Shown: positions 28,209 to 37,423, numbered from the stretch's first letter. The stretch: DNA of 64,000 bases from Bacteroidia bacterium (GCA_030425425.1 JAUIAO010000005.1:116851-180850); one strand, 5' to 3'. The notes: a model not told the origin generated them from the sequence alone. Numbers and translations: made by a program.

Positions 28209-29267
28209 ATGGATAAAAAATTAAATTCTGCTCTCAAAACTATTTCCTACTGGCGATTAGCTCAAATTCTATTTTTGATTGTAGGATTAGTAATCATTCA
28301 TTGTTTGATCTATTCGCCAAACCTAGGAATTACGTTGCTTTGGAATGTATTGGTTCCAGTTGCTCCAGTATTATTGGTGGTTTTTGCTGGTGTTTGGAGA
28401 AACGTATGTCCCTTGGCCACTGCTACATTGATTCCAAATCATGTTGGACTTACTTTTCGAAAGAAATTAAGTCATAATCAAGTAGGTCTCTTTAATCTGA
28501 TTGGGGTTATATCACTATTTATCATTGTTCCACTTCGGCACGCAATTTTCGATATGAATGGCTTAGCCTCAGCTTTGTTATTGATTGGACTGGCCTTGAT
28601 TGGTATCACTTTAAATGTATTTTACAATTGGAAAAGTGCTTGGTGTTCAGGTGTTTGTCCCGTTCATTCAGTAGAAAAATTGTATAGTAGTCGAGTATTG
28701 ATTTCTCCTCCGAATGTACAATGCAAGAGTTGTCACAATTGTATTGCACCATGCCCAGACTCTACACCCAATTTTCATCCGTTGATAAGTGTCAAGACTG
28801 TTTATCACAAAATCAGCGGACACTTAATCGTAGGAGGGTTGCCGGGTTTTATTTGGGGCTGGTTTCAGGTGGCGGACAGAGATGTGATTCCTGATTTTAT
28901 CGGTCTGCTGAAGGATTATACTTTGCCGGTCATTGGTTTGATGGTAACACTTGCACTTTTCATGACCCTTCAAAAAGTTGTTGATAAAAAGCACCACAAC
29001 CTGATGATTAGATTGTTTGCTGTGGCCAGTGTCTCTTGTTACTATTGGTATAGAATCCCGGCATTAATTGGTTTTGGGATATATCCGAAGGATGGGCTTT
29101 TATTGGATATTCATCAATCGATCCCATATTGGAGTGTAAGATTAATAACCATTCTGACATCCATTTTTTTCATGTATTGGATGGTAGGTCGCGAACATCA
29201 AAAGAAAAGCTGGACAATTAGGCCCAATGCTATTAGGGTTAACCAGCATTATTCATCAGAAAAGTGA
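28209..29267 (+). CDS. Membrane 4Fe-4S protein (NapH/NosR-like layout)
   Basis: A 352-residue protein with about eight hydrophobic segments and cysteine motifs in cytoplasm-facing loops: WRNVCPLAT (near 64), WCSGVCPVHSVEK (near 144) and a compact CKSCHNCIAPCP (near 172) that fits one [4Fe-4S] cluster. Layout resembles NapH/NosR/RdxA-type membrane ferredoxins, which pass electrons from the quinone or cytoplasmic pool outward. It starts 12 bases after the symporter gene and ends the operon. An electron-transfer protein is unexpected in a glycan locus; the haloperoxidase-like and FG-GAP proteins are possible partners, but that is speculation. Confidence 0.7.
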   Translation: MDKKLNSALKTISYWRLAQILFLIVGLVIIHCLIYSPNLGITLLWNVLVPVAPVLLVVFAGVWRNVCPLATATLIPNHVGLTFRKKLSHNQVGLFNLIGVISLFIIVPLRHAIFDMNGLASALLLIGLALIGITLNVFYNWKSAWCSGVCPVHSVEKLYSSRVLISPPNVQCKSCHNCIAPCPDSTPNFHPLISVKTVYHKISGHLIVGGLPGFIWGWFQVADRDVIPDFIGLLKDYTLPVIGLMVTLALFMTLQKVVDKKHHNLMIRLFAVASVSCYYWYRIPALIGFGIYPKDGLLLDIHQSIPYWSVRLITILTSIFFMYWMVGREHQKKSWTIRPNAIRVNQHYSSEK

Positions 29268-29292
29268 TCACTTGCTTCAAGTGATTGATTTT
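29267..29292 (+). terminator. Hairpin terminator at end of SusCD operon
   Basis: ATCACTTG, loop CTT, CAAGTGAT, a perfect eight-base stem that begins at the last base of the stop codon and is followed by TGATTTTC. The T-tract is weak. Confidence 0.5.
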
Positions 29293-29411
29293 CAGAGATA
29301 AACTGAGGGGTTTTTACTAAAAACGAGAGTGCATTTGGGTAAAATTAATTTTGGCAACTCTAAATCAATCACGCTGTAAATCAAGGAGTTTCTGTTTCTC
29401 AATATATTAGT

Positions 29412-29426
29412 CCCGAATTTTTCGGG
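29412..29426. repeat. Small CCCGAA/TTCGGG hairpin between convergent operons
   Basis: Six-base perfect inverted repeat with a three-base loop in the 167-base gap between the convergent operons. Neither strand has a clear T-tract; it may still help end leftward transcription after the fructokinase gene. Confidence 0.3.
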
Positions 29427-29434
29427 TTAAATAA

Positions 29435-30301
29435 TTATAAAAGCAAATCCTTAATCTCCTGAGAGTATTCCGGTATCGGTCCGGCAGATGAAGCTACGAA
29501 TCCTCCTATTTTATTAGCAATAGTTGCGGCTCGAATGGCATCCTGCGTTTTGGCAAACACAGTAGCAAAAGCAGCACTGAAAGAATCTCCAGCTCCAACA
29601 GTATCCACTACTTTTATGGGGTCTGTAGGCACTAATGTCAATTGCTTATCCGTATAAACATAAGCCCCATCTGGGCCTGCAGTGATGATGATCGTCTTGA
29701 CATTCGGGTATACATTTATTACCTGGACACAGAACTGCTCAAAGGTCAAGTTTTCATTAAAAAGCATTTCGCTGATCTCGCTGACCTCTTCATCGTTTAG
29801 CTTGAGAACGGTACAGTAAGCCAGTGATTTCTGAATGATATCAGCCGAGTAACAGTCCTTCCGAAGATTGACATCATAAAAGATATTTGAGAAAGAATTT
29901 TCATCCAGAATTTTATACAACGATTTTCTGGAAATCTTGCTGCGCTGAATCAGTGACCCAAAGTAAAAAATGTCAAAAGGGTTGTCAAACAGCTCACTTG
30001 TTTCAATATAATCATAGGCTACATCTTTGACGATCTCATACTTTGGTTGACCATCCACAATCTTCACAGGAACATATCCTGTCTGCCGATTTGATCGCTG
30101 CACCAAGGAAACATCCACTCCCGCTTCCTTCACCAATCCTAATGCTTTATCACCCAAGTCATCATTCCCGAGGCACGAAATGATTGACGACTCACCTCCA
30201 CATTTCTTGACATGCGCTGCAAAATTGAGAGGAGCGCCACCAAGGTGTGGATTGCCTTCGATAATGTCCCAGAGAATTTCGCCGAATACCAAAGCTTTCA
30301 T
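29435..30301 (-). CDS. Fructokinase (PfkB carbohydrate kinase family)
   Basis: A 288-residue PfkB/ribokinase-family kinase. The N-terminal sugar-binding signature is HLGGAPLNFAAHVKKCGG (19-36), and the C-terminal ATP/catalytic motif DTVGAGDSF (233-241) holds the catalytic base Asp239. Length and the LGGAPLNFA form fit bacterial fructokinases of sucrose loci. It would phosphorylate the fructose released by the sucrose phosphorylase encoded two genes upstream. It is cytoplasmic and the last gene of the GntR-led operon, 90 bases after the transporter gene. Confidence 0.88.
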   Translation of the reverse strand: MKALVFGEILWDIIEGNPHLGGAPLNFAAHVKKCGGESSIISCLGNDDLGDKALGLVKEAGVDVSLVQRSNRQTGYVPVKIVDGQPKYEIVKDVAYDYIETSELFDNPFDIFYFGSLIQRSKISRKSLYKILDENSFSNIFYDVNLRKDCYSADIIQKSLAYCTVLKLNDEEVSEISEMLFNENLTFEQFCVQVINVYPNVKTIIITAGPDGAYVYTDKQLTLVPTDPIKVVDTVGAGDSFSAAFATVFAKTQDAIRAATIANKIGGFVASSAGPIPEYSQEIKDLLL

Positions 30302-30391
30302 AATTATTAGGTTAATGGGTGAATAATAATATGATTGAAATAATAAGAGTTTAGATTATCAAAAACCAACATTAAATCTCCATCAATTCGC

Positions 30392-31822
30392 TCACTCCTC
30401 CGATGTATTTAACCTAAATGCTAATAACCCTGCGATGATGAAAAACACACCAGCAAATAGAATTGCATTGACGGGATTATCAGAAAGTAGATATTTTATG
30501 ATCGGCCCAAAGCTTAGTGTTTGAATAAACATAGGAATCACGATCATCATATTGACAATTCCCATATACACTCCACGCCTTTCTTGCGGAATGACTTTTG
30601 AAACCATGGAATAAGGTACTCCCATCATCGTGGCCCAACCGATTCCAAAAAGAACCATTGGAGCTAATAGCAGCCATTCATTCTGAATATAAGGCAAGGT
30701 CAACATGGCGATACCTGTCAAAAACAAGCTGGAAACATAGACGAGTTTATTTCCAAACCTGGCTGCAAAAGGCACAAGCGCCAGTGCCACAATCATGGTC
30801 ACCAGATTGTAAGTACCATTCATCAATCCCGTTTGAGCAAGTGCATTTTCTGAAAGTTGCTGAACATTCTCCGCGAAAGCCAAATCTGTCGAGGAAACTG
30901 CTGAACCATTGGCACAAGCTTCTTTAATTCCTTCAAATTTTGACAAGTCCTCGTTGCTAATTCCAAAAAGGCTTTTGCGCAGCATTGGAGTGATAAACTG
31001 CCAATAAATGAAAAGTGCATACCACTGGAAAAGATAGACTGCTGAAAGGGTCTTAAGCAACTTTGGCATTTGACCTAATGCCCCTGCAATTTCAACAAAT
31101 GGCTCTGCAGCTTTCTCCCAAAAGGAAAGTCCCTTTTGCTGCTTCAATTCCTCCATTTCTTCATCAGAAGGTGGAATTTCAGGTGTTTTGATCACCGACC
31201 AAAGGATGGTTCCTATAGAAGCAATCGCTCCGAGGAAAAACGAATAATAAACCCAGGTTGGAATATTCGATACTGTTTCAACATCCGTAGCACACAGTGC
31301 GGAACTACTTTCAGGACTTGCAAACCAATCCTGAAAAATGAAAATTGAAAAGTTAGCGAGTGTGATCCCTGCTCCTACAAAAAGACTTTGCATCTGGAAG
31401 CCATAAGTGAGCTGCTCATCAGGAAGTTTGTCTCCTACAAAAGCACGATATGGTTCCATGGCAGTGTTGTTCCCCACATCCAAAATCCACAAAAGACCTA
31501 CTGCAAACCACAACTCTGAACTGTACGGAAAAATGAACAAGCACAAACTGGCTATGATCGCCCCAATCATGAAAAATGGCTTTCTTCGACCCCATTTTGG
31601 GATCCAGGTTTTATCAGATATCGCTCCGATAATTGGCTGAATTACCAACCCTGTGACTGGCCCTGCCAGATTTAAAAGCGGCAACTCCGAATGATCAGCA
31701 CCTAAAAAAGAAAATATCGGGTTGACAGCAGTTTGCTGTAGTCCAAAACTGAATTGGATTCCGAAAAACCCAAGATTCATGTTCCAAATCTGCCAAAAGG
31801 ATAATTTAGGTTTGAAAGCCAT
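30392..31822 (-). CDS. MFS sugar transporter (GPH/SUT-like), probable sucrose importer
   Basis: A 476-residue inner-membrane protein with about 12 hydrophobic segments. The loop between helices 2 and 3 reads DKTWIPKWGRRKPF (70-83), the form seen in the sucrose/maltose branch of the major facilitator superfamily (glycoside-pentoside-hexuronide and SLC45/SUT-like proteins). The N-terminus MAFKPKLSFWQIWNMNLGF also fits that branch. A long polar loop with an extra insertion lies in the middle (about 270-320). Placed between sucrose phosphorylase and fructokinase genes, sucrose is the expected substrate; maltose-type sugars cannot be excluded. Confidence 0.85.
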   Translation of the reverse strand: MAFKPKLSFWQIWNMNLGFFGIQFSFGLQQTAVNPIFSFLGADHSELPLLNLAGPVTGLVIQPIIGAISDKTWIPKWGRRKPFFMIGAIIASLCLFIFPYSSELWFAVGLLWILDVGNNTAMEPYRAFVGDKLPDEQLTYGFQMQSLFVGAGITLANFSIFIFQDWFASPESSSALCATDVETVSNIPTWVYYSFFLGAIASIGTILWSVIKTPEIPPSDEEMEELKQQKGLSFWEKAAEPFVEIAGALGQMPKLLKTLSAVYLFQWYALFIYWQFITPMLRKSLFGISNEDLSKFEGIKEACANGSAVSSTDLAFAENVQQLSENALAQTGLMNGTYNLVTMIVALALVPFAARFGNKLVYVSSLFLTGIAMLTLPYIQNEWLLLAPMVLFGIGWATMMGVPYSMVSKVIPQERRGVYMGIVNMMIVIPMFIQTLSFGPIIKYLLSDNPVNAILFAGVFFIIAGLLAFRLNTSEE

Positions 31823-31846
31823 AGTTGTAGTTCAGGTTAGCAGTAT

Positions 31847-33313
31847 TTAAAGGTGATCAAAGTCGATCTGTTTCACAGTCGGCCCATCATTATACATGAT
31901 TTCAAACTTGCCGCTATTCATATTCACGCGTAATTCCGCACGATGAAAATCTTTTGTCCAGGCAAGATGTAGCGTGTTTTCGTCACTAGATTCAATAGAA
32001 AAATTCCCTGAAAAAGCGGCGTGTGAGTTCCTAAGTTTGATCAATCTGACCAATGATTTTACCACTTCCTTTTCCAGATCTTTGGCGATCTCCTCCTTAT
32101 CAAAATAGTGCCTGTTGATGTCTCGACCTACCTGCGTTTCTTGTAAAAGTTCCATGTCATTTTCACCCGCCAGTAGTCCGACATAGTATACCTGTGGAAT
32201 CCCAGGACAAAAGAATTGTATCGCACGAGCAATCAAATAGTTTTTGTCATTTCTAGCCAAGGCATCATAAAATGTACAATTCACCTGATATAAGTCCAGA
32301 TTGGATGCTGCAGCTCCTGTGGCTTTTCTGCTCTCTCCTTTAGAATTTTCATGAATGCACTCCACCAATTGATCAACATCATCATCTGAAAGCAATCCCG
32401 GACGATCTCCAGCTTTTGCCACATCGATTACCCCAATACCATCATGTGTATCCAACACAGTCACACAATTTCTCGGGCTGATTTCCAGCCATTTTTTGAT
32501 TTCTGCAAATCGCCCGGTACGTATGCTATGAAGAATCAATGGGGGTAAGGCAAAGTCATAGACAAAGTCCACTTTCTTCGCTATAGCGATCTGTTGCTCA
32601 TAATGAGAGTGAATCTCTACCAGCACTTCCATTCCCATCTTCTTGGCCTTCTGAGTAAACTCATCAATAAACTTATAAGTCTCCTGGAGCATGAAACAAG
32701 AAGTGCCTGCCTTCTTGATGGCATATCCAGCAGCATCCAATCGAATCATTTTTATACCTGATTCGCTAAACCTGGTAAGGATAGAATCGAGGTATTTGAC
32801 TCCCAAAGGATGATTGACATCAATATCCAGCTGGTTGCTGGTGAATGTCGTCCAGAGGTTCACCTTTTCACCATTTTTCAGAGTTTTCTCTGTAAACGGA
32901 AGGTTGGGGCGTGGACGATAAATTGCTTTGATCGCCTTATCATTGGCACCTTTCGGAAATACCTTTTCTTTTGTAAGGAAAAGATCAAAAAAATCAGATT
33001 CACTTCCTTTCTCCTCTACATCCAAAAACTCCGCTGACTGAGCTGACACATGATTGACAATGATATCTCCCATGATATCAAAATTCTCTGCGATCGTAGC
33101 TACATCATCCCAGGAGCCTATTCTTTCATCTACTCTTGTGTGGTCAATGGGATCATATCCCGCGTCTGCACCGTCAATTGGATAATAAAACGGCAACAAA
33201 TGAACACCACCAAAAACGCCTTTCAATTCATTATTGAATAGGCTTATGATCCCGGGAAGTCCCTGCTTTCCCAATCGATCAGAGTAAGTAATGAGTTGAA
33301 CTTGGTTTTTCAT
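31847..33313 (-). CDS. Sucrose phosphorylase (GH13 subfamily 18)
   Basis: A 488-residue enzyme from ATG 33313 (a TTG three codons earlier abuts the upstream stop). The start MKNQVQLITYSDRLG matches sucrose phosphorylases. The three catalytic carboxylates align with the known enzyme: Asp193 in MIRLDAAGY, Glu233 in LVEIHSHYE and Asp291 in DTHDGIG. It has no signal peptide. It converts sucrose and phosphate to glucose-1-phosphate and fructose, saving one ATP against hydrolysis. GH13_18 also includes sucrose-6-phosphate and glucosylglycerate phosphorylases; the neighbouring fructokinase favours free sucrose. It lies directly behind the alpha-galactosidase gene. Confidence 0.9.
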   Translation of the reverse strand: MKNQVQLITYSDRLGKQGLPGIISLFNNELKGVFGGVHLLPFYYPIDGADAGYDPIDHTRVDERIGSWDDVATIAENFDIMGDIIVNHVSAQSAEFLDVEEKGSESDFFDLFLTKEKVFPKGANDKAIKAIYRPRPNLPFTEKTLKNGEKVNLWTTFTSNQLDIDVNHPLGVKYLDSILTRFSESGIKMIRLDAAGYAIKKAGTSCFMLQETYKFIDEFTQKAKKMGMEVLVEIHSHYEQQIAIAKKVDFVYDFALPPLILHSIRTGRFAEIKKWLEISPRNCVTVLDTHDGIGVIDVAKAGDRPGLLSDDDVDQLVECIHENSKGESRKATGAAASNLDLYQVNCTFYDALARNDKNYLIARAIQFFCPGIPQVYYVGLLAGENDMELLQETQVGRDINRHYFDKEEIAKDLEKEVVKSLVRLIKLRNSHAAFSGNFSIESSDENTLHLAWTKDFHRAELRVNMNSGKFEIMYNDGPTVKQIDFDHL

Positions 33314-33322
33314 CGAAAACAA

Positions 33323-35515
33323 TTATCTGATTTCGGTAATCTTTAAAACAACACTGGTACGCTTCACATCAATTTCCGGATTGAATCCCACGTTCATAAG
33401 GAAATCACCCGTGTAAACTGATGATTCATCGAGGGTGGATTTTGTCCCAGGATAGAGGTTGATTTCTTTGATCTGATATTTTTTGCTTGCGTCAAGACCT
33501 TTTAGCTTGATTGGCTTCCGGGTTATTCTTTCTTCCCAGCGATTAGAGCTTAGATAGTTGAACATGATTGCCTCAGACTGATCTTCATTGACATACATCA
33601 GCGAAGCAAATGGATTTTCATAAGGGCTAGCAAGTCGATATTGACTGCCATGTAGTACTATGTCTTTAAATCCGTGATAGTTTGTAATTGATTGCTTGGC
33701 AAATAAGATGTCTTTTTCCTCCATGTGTTTCAGATCCACATCAAAACCAAGCTTGCCCATACTGGCAATATCCACTTTGAATTTTAGTGGTTGCTTGCCC
33801 CAGTTTGTGACATGCGCATCCGTGGCAATGGCTGGGAAGAAATAAGAGTAATTCCACTGTAAGAAAATCCTTTCAATAGGCTCAGTATCATCACTCGGCC
33901 AGAATTCTGTGAAGTATTTGAGTAAGGCATAATCCGCTCTGCCACCACCACCAGAGCAAAGCATCATAGGCACTTTCGGATATTTCTGACGAATTCTTTC
34001 GAGCACATCATATAAGCCGTTTACATACTCCACATATAGATGAGACTGAGGGAGGTTGTTCTTCTGAAGATGATCAGAATAGGCGTTGTAAATCACCGCG
34101 TTACAATCCCATTTGATGAAGGCGATCTCAGGGTCTTCTGTGAAGAGGTTGTCAACTATACCAAACACAAAATCCTGAACTTCTGGATTGGATAAATCAA
34201 GGACCATTTGGTTTCTATAGAGCTTGGCCGGACGGTTGGGTTGTTTGATCACCCATTCTGGATGATTTCTGAACAGCTCACTTTCCGGGTTGACCATTTC
34301 TGGCTCTATCCAGATTCCGAATTTCACATCATTCTTCTCGGCTTCTTTCACCAAATAGCCAATGCCATGAGGAAGCTTTTGCTTGTTTACCTGCCAGTCA
34401 CCGAGCCCTGCATCATCATTATTTCGAGGGTATTTGTTACCAAACCATCCATCATCCAACAGGAACAAGTCCAGACCCAGCTCTTTAGTATCCTTAAAGA
34501 GCCTGGATAATTTCTTCTCATTGAAATCGAAGTAGGTGGCTTCCCAGTTGTTGAGTAGTGTCAATCTATCTCCTTCGCCATCCAGCACTCTGAATTTTTT
34601 CGCCCAGGTGTGAAGTTGACGAGATGCACCTCCTGCACCATCTGGAGAAACAGAATAGATCAAGGACGGGGTTTTGAACGTGTCTCCGGCCTTGAGTGTG
34701 TATTCAGATTCATACGGATTAATTCCGGCAATCAATCTGAGGTTTTGGTAAGAATCAATTTCGAAATCAATCTTATAGTTGCCAGACCAGGCAAGCTGCC
34801 CAAGAAGTGTAAGTCCATTGTCTTCTTTTGCTTGCTGATCAAAGGAGATCATGAAGTTTGGAGACCCCAGGAGCAACGTTCGCGTTCCTAATTTGGATTC
34901 CAGTGATTTGATTCCCTGGGTAAGTTTCTCTTCTACAGGCTGAAGTTCTTTCAGATATTCACCTTGAAAATGTGTCAGGTAAAAGTCTGAACCAACGAAA
35001 TAAAGGTTTGCAGAGGCGTACTTATTGAGTTGAATGTTTCCATCTTCATTGTTGGTGATTTCAGTCCATTGTTCAATTACATTCAGGTCTGCCCAAACCT
35101 TATAATTCAGGACAACTGAAATTTTATACTCAGGATCAATCAATGAAATTCTGGTCACTGTTGCATTTTCTTCTTGTTGAGTTTCAACATTTACAAAAGT
35201 TAATTCCGTAGATAAGTTGCCATCTGAATGTTGAACTTGCAGAGCTGGTTCGCTGAGGTTCCAGGTTCCCGATGGGGTGTAGGCAGCATTATATTGGCCG
35301 GCATTGTTGCTTGGAAAAAAATACTGATCTGCTACTTGTTGATAATCAGATTCAGATGCCAGTTTATTACCGAAGTACACATTCCATAGTCTTCCCTGGT
35401 CATCAGTTTGAAATGCCATGGCAAAATCTTTTGTCTCAATTGGGATTATCTTTTGAGCAAAAGTGTTAGATAATAATAGAATAGAATAGCATAATAGAAA
35501 TAGCAGTTTTTTCAT
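33323..35515 (-). CDS. Secreted GH36 alpha-galactosidase
   Basis: A typical full-length GH36 enzyme, about 730 residues. ATG 35515 gives a clean signal peptide (MKKLLFLLCYSILLLSNTFAQ); ATGs at 35521 and 35542 are in frame. An N-terminal beta-supersandwich is followed by the TIM barrel: NNWEATYFDF, LLDDGWFG, GIWIEPEMVNP, then IKWDCN with the nucleophile Asp and CSGGGGRADY, and WPSDDTE with the acid/base Asp. These are the canonical GH36 residues. Predicted to remove alpha-1,6-galactose from raffinose, stachyose or melibiose in the periplasm, leaving sucrose for the transporter and phosphorylase encoded downstream. Second gene of the operon, 46 bases after the GntR gene. Confidence 0.93.
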   Translation of the reverse strand: MKKLLFLLCYSILLLSNTFAQKIIPIETKDFAMAFQTDDQGRLWNVYFGNKLASESDYQQVADQYFFPSNNAGQYNAAYTPSGTWNLSEPALQVQHSDGNLSTELTFVNVETQQEENATVTRISLIDPEYKISVVLNYKVWADLNVIEQWTEITNNEDGNIQLNKYASANLYFVGSDFYLTHFQGEYLKELQPVEEKLTQGIKSLESKLGTRTLLLGSPNFMISFDQQAKEDNGLTLLGQLAWSGNYKIDFEIDSYQNLRLIAGINPYESEYTLKAGDTFKTPSLIYSVSPDGAGGASRQLHTWAKKFRVLDGEGDRLTLLNNWEATYFDFNEKKLSRLFKDTKELGLDLFLLDDGWFGNKYPRNNDDAGLGDWQVNKQKLPHGIGYLVKEAEKNDVKFGIWIEPEMVNPESELFRNHPEWVIKQPNRPAKLYRNQMVLDLSNPEVQDFVFGIVDNLFTEDPEIAFIKWDCNAVIYNAYSDHLQKNNLPQSHLYVEYVNGLYDVLERIRQKYPKVPMMLCSGGGGRADYALLKYFTEFWPSDDTEPIERIFLQWNYSYFFPAIATDAHVTNWGKQPLKFKVDIASMGKLGFDVDLKHMEEKDILFAKQSITNYHGFKDIVLHGSQYRLASPYENPFASLMYVNEDQSEAIMFNYLSSNRWEERITRKPIKLKGLDASKKYQIKEINLYPGTKSTLDESSVYTGDFLMNVGFNPEIDVKRTSVVLKITEIR

Positions 35516-35561
35516 ATTCATGTCAATGTTGATTTGAAACATTATTGGATTTTTATAAAAG

Positions 35562-36584
35562 TCAGATTGAAATTCGTTTTTTCAGATAGGTAGGTAGGTG
35601 AATTTGTACCTTGTTTTGATTGTTGACGCAATCGGCGGCAAGTTTTCCCATCATCTCAAAGTCTGTTGAAATAGTGGTAATACCTCCGGAAATGAGTTCT
35701 TTGATGAGATTGTCGTTGTGACCAATGATGCCAATGTCCTTGGCTATGGTCAACTTTTGATTTCTGCAATCTCTTAGTAGTCTCCATAGGAAGTCATCAC
35801 TCAAGACATAGTATGCACTTCCTTTTTCAACAACACCATCTTCATAAGTGCCCTGAAGCCTGCCTGGAATGTTGAAATCCTTTAGAAAACGCTTAAAACC
35901 CCGAATAGCATCTAGTGGAGCAGCAGAGTTTTTGATATATAATAAAATCAGTTCTTTGTATTCCCTGATTGACGGGAGCAGCTCCTTCAGATTGTCGTAA
36001 GTTGATTTGTCAAATTCCTGAGTAATGTGTGAGTATTCTTCAGTTGGCAAATAATACCGGTCCACTATCAGTAGTTTACTTGGCGGAATTTTTTGCAACA
36101 ATGTTTTGATTTTACTGTCTTCTATCGGAGCAATCACATAAAATCCGTATTTACGATCAATTCGATCCAGGATTTCCTCCAGAGCAGAAACACTATTATG
36201 GTGAAAAAACACCTCAATTTCAATGTTCGGATTTGTATGGCTTTTGAAGACGTTGTAGAAGTTTTCCTGGATGGTGCCAAATGCATATAGCACCAAAGCG
36301 ACTTTGAGCACCTGATCCGTTTTGTCACTGGAAATGAAGTACCCTTTAAAATTTTTGGATTCTACAATTCCTCGTTCCTTAAGTTCCTCGTATGCCTTGA
36401 CAATGGTTTTTCTTGCATATCCAATCGTATCAACCATTTTATTGATAGAAGGCAATTGATCACCTTTTTGGATAACACCTTCTTCAATAGAATTCATAAT
36501 CCCGTTCACCAAATGCTCATGTTTTGACATGGTGGGGATTTCCTTTAATTCTAAAATATTGCGAATGAGCTTATCCTGATCCAA
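35562..36584 (-). CDS. GntR-family transcription regulator with LacI-type sensor domain
   Basis: A 340-residue regulator. Residues ~20-90 are a GntR winged helix (KGDQLPSINKMVDTIGYARKT, then AYEELKERGIVESKNFKGYF). Residues ~93-340 are a periplasmic-binding-protein-like ligand domain as in LacI, including IGIIGHNDNLIKELISGGIT and TTISTDFEMMGKLAADC. The start is TTG at 36584; ATG 36530 would cut into the conserved beginning of the DNA-binding domain. First gene of the alpha-galactoside operon, so it probably controls its own synthesis and responds to a sugar of this pathway. A candidate operator lies next to its promoter and recurs at the susC promoter. Confidence 0.88.
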   Translation of the reverse strand: MDQDKLIRNILELKEIPTMSKHEHLVNGIMNSIEEGVIQKGDQLPSINKMVDTIGYARKTIVKAYEELKERGIVESKNFKGYFISSDKTDQVLKVALVLYAFGTIQENFYNVFKSHTNPNIEIEVFFHHNSVSALEEILDRIDRKYGFYVIAPIEDSKIKTLLQKIPPSKLLIVDRYYLPTEEYSHITQEFDKSTYDNLKELLPSIREYKELILLYIKNSAAPLDAIRGFKRFLKDFNIPGRLQGTYEDGVVEKGSAYYVLSDDFLWRLLRDCRNQKLTIAKDIGIIGHNDNLIKELISGGITTISTDFEMMGKLAADCVNNQNKVQIHLPTYLKKRISI

Positions 36585-36642
36585 GGTTTGTTAATCTTTA
36601 ATGTATAATACAGATGGCGAGTTATATGATCACCCATTTTCG

Positions 36643-36650
36643 CAAACATA
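36643..36650 (-). promoter_or_regulatory. -7 promoter box for GntR operon
   Basis: The minus strand reads TATGTTTG, an exact TAnnTTTG match, 58 bases before the TTG start of the regulator gene. The -33 region is occupied by the candidate operator and has no good TTTG. Confidence 0.5.
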
Positions 36651-36658
36651 AATAATTG

Positions 36659-36673
36659 TGCTATACTATGCTA
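36659..36673 (-). promoter_or_regulatory. Candidate GntR operator TAGCATAGTATAGCA
   Basis: The minus strand reads TAGCATAGTATAGCA eight bases upstream of the -7 box, between it and the -33 position, where a bound protein would block RNA polymerase. A near copy (13 of 15) lies at 9611-9625 at the start of the SusC operon. The pairing of this site with the adjacent GntR gene is an inference. Confidence 0.45.
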
Positions 36674-36709
36674 CTATTATAATTTAAAATGATTCGAATT
36701 GATAGAAAT

Positions 36710-37218
36710 CTAATGATGGATGTAATGAGAAATGGTGTGATTTAGGTGGGGATGGGGGTTACTGCTCAAATTAATCATTTGGCGATTTATCAGCCAAAAT
36801 TCCTGCCATCCATATGAATGCCTGATCCTGATCATACTCAATTCCTGATCGGAGGAGTGCTTCCATATCACCTCTGAAGAGTTGGTCTTTTCGTTTTTCT
36901 TCCAGGTTAATAGTTCTGATAAATCCTGATCGGTGATGCTTTCACATAGTTCCTTCAATATGGCAAGCATTCTGTTAATCCCTCCCAGGTTGTTTTGATT
37001 TTCCAATAGATCAGCAAAGGTCAATGCTGGGGAAGAGATTTTGAAGAATCCGGTAGCAGACTTTCTTTCCAGAATATTTCCTTTTGGCCAAACGGTGCTG
37101 TTGAAGAAACGCAGCTTAATATTTTCTTTGATAATATCCCTGAGTGCCGGAAGTTCGGTAATAATTTCTTCCCACTGGAAATCTCAGCACATTTACCATC
37201 TACTGTAATTCTTACCAT
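36710..37218 (-). pseudogene. Decayed gene, N-terminus like a tyrosine-recombinase arm domain
   Basis: Two overlapping minus-strand frames hold what looks like broken coding sequence. The first (from 37218) opens MVRITVDGKCAEISSGKK, closely resembling the arm-DNA-binding start of Bacteroidota tyrosine integrases, and then loses protein-like character. A second frame stays open from about 37175 to 36710 (EEIITELPALRDIIKENIK, later NNLGGINRMLAILKELCE) and is not recognisable as integrase. A frameshifted relic, or fusion of two relics, is the simplest reading. Its place next to tRNA-Arg, a common integration target, supports a former mobile element. Confidence 0.35.
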
Positions 37219-37392
37219 GATAGGGCTTCACCTGTTTTTTTACTAATCCGATTATTGAGAAGCCAAAAGAATGATTCATATTGAATTGTTATGTGCTATT
37301 ATGATAAATTGTGGAGGGAGTCAGGGTTCAATTCCTTTATTGAATATACACAAAAAGCACTAAAAAACATCATTTAAATCTAATTAGAGCTA

Positions 37393-37423
37393 TATCGGTT
37401 AACACTTTTATTGTTATCCGATA
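37393..37423. repeat. Inverted repeat TATCGGTTAACA / TGTTATCCGATA
   Basis: Arms at 37393-37404 and 37412-37423 match in 11 of 12 positions around a seven-base spacer; a third half-site ACCGATAT follows at about 37430. It may be an operator or a recombinase binding site, given the integrase-like relic and tRNA beside it. Confidence 0.4.
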
